A stretch of DNA of 17,608 bases, taken from JAHEJX01 sp041605955 (GTDB taxonomy: Bacteria > Actinomycetota > Acidimicrobiia > Spongiisociales > UBA5794). The position numbers and the translations under genes are program-made. The notes under the pieces were generated by a model, which did not search any database, had not been told where the DNA came from, and worked only from the letters and a program-made list of their open reading frames with translations. The DNA lies in assembly GCA_041605955.1 (NCBI GenBank), contig JBFIXI010000078.1, positions 1-17,608 on the forward strand. The letters are read 5' to 3'. Every line of letters starts with the position of its first letter. Positions within the stretch are counted from its first letter, which is position 1. This document shows, one piece after another, positions 9,751 through 16,930 of the stretch.

Positions 9751-10867
9751 GAATCTTCCTCAGTCGACATCGACCCCAGAGCAACGGTGGCGGCGCTGCG
9801 CGCCCGCCTCGACGATGCCCGGAGGTTCCTTTGACATCGCCGGCAAGGAAGCCGAGCTCGACGAGCTGAAGGAGCAGGCGTCGGCGCCCAACCTGTGGGA
9901 CGACCAGGAGCGGGCTCTCGAGATCACTCGCAAACTGGCCCGTCACGAGGAGACGGTGGGGCGGGTCCATGGACTCGAATCCCGGCTGGAAGATGCATCA
10001 CTGTTGCTCGAGCTGGCCGCTGAAGAAGACGACGCCGCGACGCGCGCTGAGGTGGTCGACGAGCTGGAGAGCCTCGCCGACGAGATGGCGATTCTCGAGC
10101 GCGAGACCCTCTACTTCGGTGAGTACGACGACCACGCCGCCATTCTCAGCATCAACGCCGGCGCCGGGGGAGTGGATGCGCAAGATTGGGCCGAGATGAT
10201 GCTGCGTATGTACACCCGCTACTTGGAGCGAGCCGGATACTCGTTCGAGGTCGACGACGTGTCACAGGGCGAGGAGGCCGGTATCAAGTCGGCCACGCTG
10301 ACCGTGCGGGGGGATTTCGCCTACGGCAATCTCGAAGGTGAGCGCGGGGTCCACCGTCTGGTGCGCATCAGTCCGTTCGATGCAGCCTCCCGCCGCCACA
10401 CATCTTTCGCCGGCGTGGACGTGGTGCCCGAAGTCGCCACCTCCGAAGTCGCGATCGATCCGGAGGATCTGCGGATCGATACTTATCGGTCGCAAGGGGC
10501 GGGCGGTCAGCATGTGAACACGTCCGACTCCGCGGTTCGCATCACGCATCTGCCGACCGGCATCGTCGTAGCCTGTCAGAACGAGCGGTCGCAGCTGCAA
10601 AACAAGAACCGAGCTATGCAGATCCTGGCGTCGCGCCTGGCGGAGCGCGCCCGCCACGAGCGACAGAAGGAGATCGACGCTATCCGCGGCGAGCAGAACG
10701 AGGCAGCCTGGGGACGACAGATCCGCTCCTACGTTCTTCAGCCCTACCAGATGGTCAAAGACCTGCGCACCGACGTGGAGGTGGGGAACGTCCAGGCTGT
10801 CCTCGACGGGGACATCGACCCCTTCATCGAGGCGTATCTGCAGTGGCGGCGTGCTGAAGCGGCCTGA
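9748..10867 (+). CDS. prfB: Peptide chain release factor 2, made by +1 frameshift
   Basis: RF2 terminates translation at UGA and UAA. The gene is read in two frames: ATG 9748 to CTT 9829-9831 (28 codons), then T9832 is skipped and reading resumes at GAC 9833, giving 372 residues in total. The slippery site CTT TGA C with an internal SD GGAGG three bases upstream is visible. The full protein carries the SPF anticodon-like tripeptide at 208-210 and the peptidyl-hydrolysis GGQ at 252-254, both close to their positions in E. coli RF2. SPF, rather than PxT, distinguishes it from RF1. The gene's own final stop is also TGA. A start inside the downstream frame (ATG 9815) would lose the N-terminal helix and is rejected. 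It lies upstream of ftsE in an order common in actinobacteria. Confidence 0.97.
9821..9835 (+). promoter_or_regulatory. Programmed +1 frameshift site of prfB
   Basis: GGAGG (9821-9825), spacer TTC, then CTT TGA C (9829-9835). The spacing between the SD-like element and the CTT is the same as in the classic E. coli site. Scarce RF2 makes the ribosome pause at the in-frame TGA and slip +1, producing more RF2: an autoregulatory loop. Confidence 0.95.
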
Positions 10868-10901
10868 TGGCCGTCTGCGCACGCCGCGTAATTCGGGCGC
10901 A

Positions 10902-10925
10902 GCGCCTTGCCGATGTCGGCGGCGC
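10902..10925 (+). terminator. Possible prfB terminator hairpin
   Basis: GCGCC (10902-10906), a TT bulge, GCCG, loop ATGT, CGGC and GGCGC (10921-10925) form a nine-bp stem 35 nt after the prfB stop. It has no T-run, so this would be an atypical terminator. Confidence 0.35.
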
Positions 10926-11011
10926 GGAGTGGCAGACCACTGAGCACTACCGGCTCAGCTGAGCGCGTCCGCACGGTTGGCTGAAGACGCCGTGTTTGTT
11001 CGAGCCACTGT

Positions 11012-11017
11012 TACCAT
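11012..11017 (+). promoter_or_regulatory. Possible -10 box for the ftsE operon
   Basis: TACCAT fits TANNNT and lies in the 230-nt gap between prfB and ftsE. Unlike secA or smpB, no start codon follows at leaderless distance, so ftsE would have a leader of roughly 70 nt. No convincing -35 was seen. Confidence 0.25.
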
Positions 11018-11097
11018 CCTGGCGGCGGACACGGGGGCGAGCCCAGCGCTGAGACACTGTTGGCTTTGTCCGTTTGCACGCGACCATCCGGAACCTC

Positions 11098-11967
11098 ATG
11101 ATTCGTCTCGAGAACGTCACCAAGGTATACGACGGTGGCGTCGTCGCGCTGAAAGACGTGTCGATCGACGTCACCAAAGGCGAGTTCGTGTTCCTCGTCG
11201 GCCCGTCCGGGTCCGGAAAGTCGACCCTGATACGTCTCATGATGCGCGAAGAGCGTCCCACCAATGGCGAGATATGGATCGCCGGCAAACACGCCTCGAA
11301 GATGCCCAACTGGAAGGTGGCCCACCTGCGTCGCTCGATCGGGACCGTATTCCAGGACTTCAAGCTCCTTCCGTCCAAGACCGTCTTCGAAAACGTGTCG
11401 TACGCCCTCGAGGTGACCGGGAGACCCCGCCACATTGTTCGTACTCAGGTGCCCCAGGTCCTCAAGCTCGTGGGATTGTCGGCCAAGTCGGATCGGTATC
11501 CGCGCCAGCTGTCCGGAGGCGAGCAGCAGCGGGTCTCGGTGGCGCGGGCCTTCGTCAACCGGCCCCTGATCCTGCTCGCCGACGAGCCGACCGGGAATCT
11601 CGATCCGGGCACGTCGGTGGGAATCATGAAGATCCTCGATCGGATCAACCGGACGGGCACAACTGTCGTGATGGCCACTCACGATCACGCCATCGTCGAC
11701 GCAATGCGGCGCCGTGTCATCCAGGTCGAGCGGGGTCGGATCGTGCGCGACCAATCCCGCGGCGCGTACGAACAGCGTGCCGGCGCTGAAACGCCCGCTC
11801 GAAAGCCGGCGGATCAACCTGCGGTTTCGGAGCCCGAGCCGAGCCGAGCGGAGCGCGAGCTGGCCCAGGCCGAGGCCGAGTTGGCAGAGCTACCGATCGA
11901 CGAGAGCTTCGCGAGCGAAGAGGAGGACTTCGAAAGCGAAGCCGGCGGCGGGCAGGCAGCGGTTTGA
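11098..11967 (+). CDS. ftsE: Cell-division ATPase FtsE with C-terminal extension
   Basis: This 289-aa ABC ATPase pairs with FtsX at the septum. Walker A GPSGSGKS (35-42), Q86, signature LSGGEQQR (138-145), Walker B LILLADEPTGNLD (157-169) and H195 are all intact. The ATG at 11098 gives the typical MIRLENVTKVYDGG beginning; a TTG 24 nt upstream is less likely. The usual FtsE ends near residue 220-230. Here about 60 further residues follow, first proline/alanine-rich, then strongly acidic (for example SEEEDFESEAGGG), likely disordered. FtsEX does not pump a solute but uses ATP hydrolysis to activate a periplasmic or extracellular wall hydrolase, and the hydrolase gene lies two genes downstream. 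The stop overlaps the TTG start of ftsX. Confidence 0.95.
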   Translation: MIRLENVTKVYDGGVVALKDVSIDVTKGEFVFLVGPSGSGKSTLIRLMMREERPTNGEIWIAGKHASKMPNWKVAHLRRSIGTVFQDFKLLPSKTVFENVSYALEVTGRPRHIVRTQVPQVLKLVGLSAKSDRYPRQLSGGEQQRVSVARAFVNRPLILLADEPTGNLDPGTSVGIMKILDRINRTGTTVVMATHDHAIVDAMRRRVIQVERGRIVRDQSRGAYEQRAGAETPARKPADQPAVSEPEPSRAERELAQAEAELAELPIDESFASEEEDFESEAGGGQAAV

Positions 11968-12848
11968 GTCGACTCCAATACGTCTTCGGTGAGGCGCTGC
12001 GCAACATGGGCCGCAACGCGCTCGTTGTCCTCGGAGCGGTGCTAGCGGTCTTCGTCTCGCTCTTCCTCGTCTTCGGCACGCTGATGTTCGGCGAGATTGC
12101 GAACAACAACGCCGCCCAGTGGTCGGACGACGTGCGGGTCGAGGCCTTTCTCAGCGATGACCTGCGCAACGTCAGCGGCCTCCAGGAGCAGATCAGCGGC
12201 TGGTCCGATGTCGAAGAGGTGACGTTCGTCTCCAAACCGGAGGCAGTAGAGAACGCCCGGGTGTTGTTCGCCGACAATGAGGCAATCCTCGACCTGATCG
12301 AAGAGGATCCGTCGTTCATTCCCGCTTCGCTGCGGATTCGTCCCACCGATCTCCAAGACTACGACGGGATCGCCACCCGGCTCGAGGCACAGCCGGGCGT
12401 ACTACGGGTCATCAGCGCCGGGGACGCCGTCAACCAGCTCATCTCGTTGCGCGACGGTCTCCAGGTGTTTTCGTGGGCGTTGGCGGTGGCCCTGGGGGCG
12501 GCGGCGATCGCGTTGATCGCCAACACCATCCACATGGCGGTCTATGCCCGTCGCGAAGAGATCGAGATCATGAAGCTGGTCGGGGCCAGCAACTGGTACG
12601 TGCGGGTGCCGTTCCTGTTCGAGGGCATGCTGGAAGGGCTCATCGGCGCGTTGGTGGCTGTATCTGTCGGCATTGCGTCCTACCGGCTCGGCTTTGACCA
12701 GATCCAGGGCCTGGTGCCCCTGATCGACCTCACGGTGTCGCCGGAGTTCCTGCTCCAACGCTCGATCGTGATCGTCCTCTTCGGAGTGGCCGTGGGTGCG
12801 GTCGGCTCCGCCATCAGCTTGACCGTCCACCGCTACATCCGCACATGA
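11964..12848 (+). CDS. ftsX: Cell-division membrane protein FtsX
   Basis: This 294-aa protein has the FtsX layout: TM1 (about 19-41), a large extracellular domain (about 42-165), then three further membrane helices (about 168-190, 214-239, 267-289). The loop between TM2 and TM3 contains ARREEIEIMKLVGAS, the coupling motif that contacts FtsE. The start is TTG at 11964, overlapping the ftsE TGA, and gives the expected short cytoplasmic N-terminus MSRLQYVFGEALRNM. The extracellular domain would bind the coiled-coil of the hydrolase encoded next. The stop TGA overlaps that gene's ATG (12845-12848), so all three are probably translated as a coupled unit with fixed stoichiometry. Confidence 0.95.
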   Translation: MSRLQYVFGEALRNMGRNALVVLGAVLAVFVSLFLVFGTLMFGEIANNNAAQWSDDVRVEAFLSDDLRNVSGLQEQISGWSDVEEVTFVSKPEAVENARVLFADNEAILDLIEEDPSFIPASLRIRPTDLQDYDGIATRLEAQPGVLRVISAGDAVNQLISLRDGLQVFSWALAVALGAAAIALIANTIHMAVYARREEIEIMKLVGASNWYVRVPFLFEGMLEGLIGALVAVSVGIASYRLGFDQIQGLVPLIDLTVSPEFLLQRSIVIVLFGVAVGAVGSAISLTVHRYIRT

Positions 12849-14044
12849 CCAGGGCTCGGCGCGGGGTCGCCACGCTGGCCGTCGCATTAGCGGTGGCTCT
12901 GCTGCCGGCGGCCGGAGCTTCGGCCGATCTCGAGGAAGAGCTGGCCGCGGTGCTTGGGCAGATCGAGGATCTCGAGGAGCAGCTCAACGCGACGGCCGCC
13001 CAACGGAGCGGGGTCGTGGCGGAGATCTTGGAGACACAGGATCGGCTCACCGCCGCTCAGTCCGATCGTGACAAGGCGGAGCGGGCGTTGCGACGGTTGC
13101 GGGTTTCGTTGGCGGGCACCGAAGCCGAGCTGGAGGTCACCCAACGGCGGCTGGCGGCCTCCTACGAAGCGATTGCCCAGACCCGACGCCACATCGAGGT
13201 GGGCAAACGGGACGCCCAAGACTGGGCGCGCCGCCAATACATGCGCCAATCCGAGGGGGGCGTGGTGGCGACGCTGGTGTCGACCGACCAGGTGAGCGAT
13301 TTGGGGCGGGCGATGTATCTCCTCGAGGTTGCCACCGAGCGCTCCACTGCTGCCATCGACCGCTACCAGGCGCTGGCGAACGAGGAGCAGCGCCAGCAGG
13401 ACCGCATCGCTCGCTATGAGCAAGCCCTGGAGGCCAATCGGCAACGCCTTGCGGAGGCCGAAGCCGAGCAAGCAGTGCTGACCGCAGCGGCGGAGGAGGC
13501 GGCCGGCACCGTCCGCGTCGAGCTGGACACCCAACAACGGCTGCTGCGCGAGCTCGACCGCCTCATTGCCGATTTCGAGACCGAGATCGAGGGTCTGGAC
13601 GCCGAGCAAGAGCGCCTGGAGCGGCTGATCAGCGAGGCGGCCGGTGCTGGCGGCACGTCTCCGAATCAGCTGGTGCGGCCAGTGCCCGGCAGGATCACCT
13701 CACCCTTCGGCCCCCGGCTGCACCCGATTCTCGGTTACACCCGGCTCCACACCGGGGTCGACATGACGGCTCCGCTGGGTCAGGAGATACGCGCCGGCGC
13801 CGCCGGGACTGTGATCATGGCGGAGACCCATGGCGGCTATGGGCTGACCGTGGTGATCGATCACGGTGGTGGCATGACCACGCTCTACGCGCACCAGTCC
13901 CGGCTTCGGGTCGGCCGCGGCGATCAGGTGGACGCCGGCCAGGTCGTCGGCGAAGCGGGAAGCACCGGCCTCGCCACCGGGCCTCATCTGCACTTCGAGG
14001 TGCGACTGAGGGGTGCCCCGGTCGATCCCGCCGACTATCTCTAG
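12845..14044 (+). CDS. Secreted coiled-coil M23 (LytM) peptidoglycan hydrolase
   Basis: This 399-aa protein has a signal peptide (1-27, basic start, hydrophobic LAVALAVALL, cleavage after ASA), a long charged coiled coil (about 28-265) and a C-terminal M23 domain (about 276-399). The zinc-endopeptidase residues are all present: H302 and D306 in LHTGVDM, H350 in LYAHQS, and H381/H383 in GPHLHFEV. The layout matches EnvC-like proteins, but E. coli EnvC has lost the catalytic residues and acts through amidases, whereas this one should cut peptide cross-links itself. Its position directly after ftsX, with overlapping stop and start, makes it the probable FtsEX-controlled septal hydrolase, comparable in role to PcsB or RipC. 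The coiled coil would contact the FtsX extracellular domain. Confidence 0.92.
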   Translation: MTRARRGVATLAVALAVALLPAAGASADLEEELAAVLGQIEDLEEQLNATAAQRSGVVAEILETQDRLTAAQSDRDKAERALRRLRVSLAGTEAELEVTQRRLAASYEAIAQTRRHIEVGKRDAQDWARRQYMRQSEGGVVATLVSTDQVSDLGRAMYLLEVATERSTAAIDRYQALANEEQRQQDRIARYEQALEANRQRLAEAEAEQAVLTAAAEEAAGTVRVELDTQQRLLRELDRLIADFETEIEGLDAEQERLERLISEAAGAGGTSPNQLVRPVPGRITSPFGPRLHPILGYTRLHTGVDMTAPLGQEIRAGAAGTVIMAETHGGYGLTVVIDHGGGMTTLYAHQSRLRVGRGDQVDAGQVVGEAGSTGLATGPHLHFEVRLRGAPVDPADYL

Positions 14045-14057
14045 CCGGCGGCATCGG

Positions 14058-14075
14058 TAACCTGCGGCGCGGATG
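14058..14075 (+). promoter_or_regulatory. Leaderless-type promoter at smpB
   Basis: TAACCT (14058-14063) fits TANNNT, and ATG 14073 follows after 9 nt, the same distance as at secA. No SD-like sequence is suitably placed except a weak GCGGAT directly at the ATG. Confidence 0.45.
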
Positions 14076-14537
14076 GCAAAGGACACCTCGGGTCGCAAGG
14101 TGGTCGTCAGCAATCGCCGGGCCCGTCACGACTACGAGATACTCGACACTTTCGAGTGTGGCATCGCGCTCCTCGGCTCCGAAGTCAAGAGCTTGCGGGC
14201 CGGGCAGGTGCAGCTCAAGGACGCATACGGCGAGGTGCGGGACGGCGAGCTGTGGCTCTACAACGCCCATATCGCTCCGTACGACTACGCGCGGGGCGGT
14301 GGCCACGAGCCCGATCGGGCGCGCAAGCTGCTGATGCATCGCCGCCAGATCGACTCGCTCGCCGGTCGGTTGGCTCAGGAAGGGCTGACCCTGGTGCCGC
14401 TGGCGATCTACTTCAGTCACGGTCTGGCCAAGGTGGAATTGGCGTTGGCCAAAGGCATCCGCCGCTACGACAAGCGCCAGAAGATCAAGGAACGCGAGCA
14501 ACGACGAGAGATGGAGAGGGCCCGCCGCCACTATTGA
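14073..14537 (+). CDS. smpB: SsrA-binding protein SmpB
   Basis: This 154-aa protein is of usual family length. It binds tmRNA and delivers it to ribosomes stalled on mRNAs lacking a stop codon. Visible family features are the N-terminal NRRARHDYEILDTFECGI, the GSEVKSLRAGQVQLKDAY segment of the beta-barrel, LLMHRRQI, and LAKGIRRYDKRQKIKER. The basic C-terminal tail enters the mRNA channel of the stalled ribosome. It starts 28 nt after the M23 hydrolase stop, yet has its own TANNNT box, so it may be transcribed both with the ftsEX unit and separately. Its RNA partner ssrA lies 2.4 kb downstream on the same strand. It is convergent with the permease gene, with 21 nt between the stops and no visible terminator. 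Confidence 0.97.
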   Translation: MAKDTSGRKVVVSNRRARHDYEILDTFECGIALLGSEVKSLRAGQVQLKDAYGEVRDGELWLYNAHIAPYDYARGGGHEPDRARKLLMHRRQIDSLAGRLAQEGLTLVPLAIYFSHGLAKVELALAKGIRRYDKRQKIKEREQRREMERARRHY

Positions 14538-14558
14538 GCTCGCGGTCGTTGGTGTTAC

Positions 14559-15503
14559 TCAGGCGCGGCGCGTCACGTCGTCGGGCGTGGCGACCGGTGT
14601 TGCTCGCGCGCTGGCCTGGTCTCGGGTGTAGTTGACGACGGCGATACCGAGGAGCACGAGAACCGAGCCCAACGTCTGCTCCAGTCCGAAGCTCTCGTCC
14701 AACAGCCAGCGCGCCATGATCGGAACGAAGATGAGCTGGGTCGAGGCGATCACCCCTATGTGCAGCGCTCGCAGCGTCTGGATCGCGTGATGCCATATGA
14801 AAAAGGCGATGGCGGTGTTGATCACTCCAAGCACGAGCAACAGCACGATCAGTCGCGGGGTCAGCCGAGGAGCGTCCTCGATGACGAGGGCAATGCCGGC
14901 GAGCATGATCGCCCCGATCGTCATCGATAGCGCGGTGACTTCGAGTGCGGAAGCACCACCACCCCGGAGGATGCGCCGTTGCATCAGATTCGAGCCCCCG
15001 ATGAAGATCGCCGCCAGCACGGCGAGGATGACGCCACGAGCGTCGGCGCCCGTGGGGGCCACGGGGAAGAATGCCCAGGCCCCGCCCATGACGAGCCCTA
15101 CTCCGATCCATTCCCGGCCGGCCGTAGGCTCTCTGAGGATGACGCCGGCGGACAGCGCCAGCACGAGCGGGATCCCGGCCTGGAAGACGAAGTTGAAGGT
15201 GACCGCCTCGGTCTGGTCCAATCCTATGAACTGCAGCGCAGGGACCGCGGCATAGAGAACCACCCCGAGCATGACCACCAGCAGCGTGTTGCTCCCGGTC
15301 ACCGTCCGGATTCTGGACGCTCCCGTCAGCACCCAGTAGCCGAGCAAGCACACGGCGCCGATCAGGTAGCGGAGGGCGGCGAATGAGATCGGTTCGAGGT
15401 CGGCCAGGCCGATCTCGATGTAGATGAATGAACTGGCCCACAGCAGCGACGCGATCAGCGCCAGCGTTATGGCAGTCGCCGGTGCCGGTTGGGGAGTCTT
15501 CAG
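14559..15503 (-). CDS. EamA/DMT-family permease, probable CTG start
   Basis: This protein of about 314 aa has ten predicted membrane helices arranged as two EamA repeats, the pattern of the drug/metabolite transporter superfamily (small-molecule exporters such as those for amino acids or other metabolites). The substrate cannot be read from sequence. The start is unusual: CTG at 15503 is preceded at 5 nt by GAGGA (complement of 15509-15513) and would give (M)KTPQPAPATAITLALIAS, a normal family beginning. The next upstream ATG (15563) has no ribosome site and would overlap the kinase gene by 47 nt. No ATG, GTG or TTG lies between CTG and the first helix. It follows the deoxyribosyltransferase-kinase gene by 13 nt, so the two are likely one operon, and it converges with smpB. 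Confidence 0.82.
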   Translation of the reverse strand: MKTPQPAPATAITLALIASLLWASSFIYIEIGLADLEPISFAALRYLIGAVCLLGYWVLTGASRIRTVTGSNTLLVVMLGVVLYAAVPALQFIGLDQTEAVTFNFVFQAGIPLVLALSAGVILREPTAGREWIGVGLVMGGAWAFFPVAPTGADARGVILAVLAAIFIGGSNLMQRRILRGGGASALEVTALSMTIGAIMLAGIALVIEDAPRLTPRLIVLLLVLGVINTAIAFFIWHHAIQTLRALHIGVIASTQLIFVPIMARWLLDESFGLEQTLGSVLVLLGIAVVNYTRDQASARATPVATPDDVTRRA

Positions 15504-15508
15504 ATGGG

Positions 15509-15513
15509 TCCTC
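15509..15513 (-). promoter_or_regulatory. Shine-Dalgarno pointing to a CTG start
   Basis: On the minus strand GAGGA is followed after 5 nt by CTG (15503-15501), immediately after the upstream gene's TGA. It is the only well-placed ribosome site near the permease start. Confidence 0.5.
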
Positions 15514-15516
15514 GGT

Positions 15517-16653
15517 TCAGCTGACGATCGCCTCGTTGGTTTCCGGAGCCATCCGCAACGCATCGTGAACTGTGCGCAGGGCACCGGCCCGGTCCTCGGG
15601 GTTGTCAACCAGGTTGAGAGTGCCCGAGTCGATCCAGATCAGATCGTCACCGAGACTATCCCACCAGCGCTGGTAGCCGTCGTATATCGCTCGCGCCAGC
15701 TTCTCGTCGAGATGCTCTTCGCCGCCGCGTCCCCGGCCGTTGATACGACCGATGCAAGCGTCGAACGGGGCGTCGACTGCGATGATTCGGTCGGGCAGCT
15801 CGAGTCCCGGCAGCAGGCCGCGGTACATGTCGAGCAGCGTCTGCAGGTCGTGCTTGCCGTAGGCGCCCGCCGCGTTGTAAGCCGGGAAGAACACCTCGCC
15901 GTCGTCGAGGATGCAGCGTTCTTGAACGATGCGTCCCGACATCGAGCGCAACCGGTGGTGCTGCTGGCCGCGCCTGGCGAGGTAGTACACCTGCATACGG
16001 AAGGCGAGATCTTCGGGGTTGGCATACACCTGCTCGAGGTACGGGTTCTCGTCGTTGGGCTCCTCGAGGGTCTGCCACCCCCCGTGTTGCTCCATGATTC
16101 CCATCAGCGTCGTCTTGCCCGCGCCGAGCGGCCCGGTCACGGCGACATAGCTGTGCTCCACCGGGGCCAGCTCCACTGCCGGCGTTTCGCCGCGCAGGTC
16201 CACTGCCATGGCAGTCTCGGTCAACATGGCGCGTAGCTCATCGATGTCGTGGGCGATCTCATAGTTGAGCACCCCGTCGATCATCAGGTTGTTGCCACCC
16301 GGCTCGACGGCCCGAAAGTCGGTCTGCAGCCCGATCAGCCGCTTGTCCCAGCCGAAAGCGACCCCGGCCTCGATGCAGGCCCCCTCGTCCGGGACCCGTC
16401 CGTCCAGGTTGATTATCAGCACGTCGGAGTCGCGGACTGCTTCCAGGTTCTGCTCGAAGATGTGGTGGCGGGCTTCTTGGAGGGTCATCCCCTGTTCCAG
16501 GTAGTCCTCGATGAACCCGGCGTCCTCCTGTGGAAACCACAGCTCGAAGCCCAATTCGTCGAGCATTGCCTTGACGCGGAGGTTGAAGGTCCGCTGTGCC
16601 TCGTTGAACAACCCCGCGGCGTAATACGCGGTGGGACGATGGTTGGTTGCCAA
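15517..16653 (-). CDS. Deoxyribosyltransferase-deoxynucleoside kinase fusion
   Basis: This 378-aa protein joins two salvage enzymes. Residues about 8-145 match nucleoside 2-deoxyribosyltransferase: YYAAGLFNEAQ at the start, then DSDVLIINLDGRVPDEG with E95 in the ACIEAGVAFG context, the expected catalytic glutamate. Residues about 166-370 match the bacterial deoxyadenosine/deoxyguanosine kinase family: P-loop GPLGAGKT (174-181), EPNDENPYLEQVY (198-210), ERC at 245-247 where the family usually has DRS or ERS, and an arginine-rich lid (R303, R307, R309). The first domain would swap bases on a deoxyribose and the second would phosphorylate the deoxynucleoside at 5'. The start is TTG 16653, set by TAGGA 5 nt upstream. 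It heads a minus-strand operon with the permease. The exact substrates are unknown; regulation of one domain by the other is possible. Confidence 0.85.
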   Translation of the reverse strand: MATNHRPTAYYAAGLFNEAQRTFNLRVKAMLDELGFELWFPQEDAGFIEDYLEQGMTLQEARHHIFEQNLEAVRDSDVLIINLDGRVPDEGACIEAGVAFGWDKRLIGLQTDFRAVEPGGNNLMIDGVLNYEIAHDIDELRAMLTETAMAVDLRGETPAVELAPVEHSYVAVTGPLGAGKTTLMGIMEQHGGWQTLEEPNDENPYLEQVYANPEDLAFRMQVYYLARRGQQHHRLRSMSGRIVQERCILDDGEVFFPAYNAAGAYGKHDLQTLLDMYRGLLPGLELPDRIIAVDAPFDACIGRINGRGRGGEEHLDEKLARAIYDGYQRWWDSLGDDLIWIDSGTLNLVDNPEDRAGALRTVHDALRMAPETNEAIVS

Positions 16654-16658
16654 TGTTT

Positions 16659-16663
16659 TCCTA
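16659..16663 (-). promoter_or_regulatory. Shine-Dalgarno fixing the TTG start of the fusion gene
   Basis: Minus-strand TAGGA lies 5 nt before TTG 16653. No in-frame ATG or GTG begins a complete deoxyribosyltransferase domain, so TTG is chosen. Confidence 0.6.
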
Positions 16664-16737
16664 CCCCTCAGGCGCGCTGACTACGTCCGGTCCGGGTGCC
16701 CCCCTCTTCTGGACTCGCACGCCAGGGAACCCACCTA

Positions 16738-16765
16738 TTGGTGACCGTGAGCAGCCAAATATAAC
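16738..16765 (+). promoter_or_regulatory. Candidate promoter region between divergent genes
   Basis: In the 277-nt gap between the fusion gene and ssrA, TTGGTG (16738-16743) and TATAAC (16760-16765) are 16 nt apart on the plus strand. The same AT-rich patch read on the minus strand gives TATATT, a possible -10 for the fusion gene. Direction cannot be settled from sequence. Confidence 0.3.
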
Positions 16766-16852
16766 CTGGAGTAGCTTCTAGTGCACTTTCGATAGGGCAC
16801 ATGCCTTATTTTGGAGTAGTCACCGAGGGAACATGTCGCGGGCGCGCGTCGT

Positions 16853-16858
16853 TACAAT
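16853..16858 (+). promoter_or_regulatory. Likely -10 box for ssrA
   Basis: TACAAT matches the -10 consensus at five of six positions and lies about 70 nt before the mature tmRNA 5' end. No good -35 box is present 16-18 nt upstream. Transcription would yield a 5' leader removed by RNase P; that leader contains a small hairpin, CGAGA TCG TCTCG at 16888-16900. Confidence 0.45.
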
Positions 16859-16930
16859 GGGTGCACAGTGCTGGCCGCTGGTGACGCCGAGATCGTCTCG
16901 AGCGGCGGCTGCTAGACGCTGAGCCACTTT

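Noticed and set aside
9832..9834. In-frame TGA as a sign that prfB is broken or encodes selenocysteine
   Set aside because: It lies in the standard CTT TGA C shift site with an SD-like element correctly spaced, so it is programmed frameshifting.
10940..10958. CTGAGC/GCTCAG hairpin as the ftsE upstream terminator
   Set aside because: Only six base pairs, no T-run, and a second CTGAGC right after it makes the pairing ambiguous; the hairpin at 10902-10925 is a better candidate.
15424..16236. 270-residue plus-strand open frame opposite the fusion gene
   Set aside because: Antisense to a gene with clear deoxyribosyltransferase and kinase motifs; its own sequence is repetitive V/L/H-rich, typical of a shadow frame.
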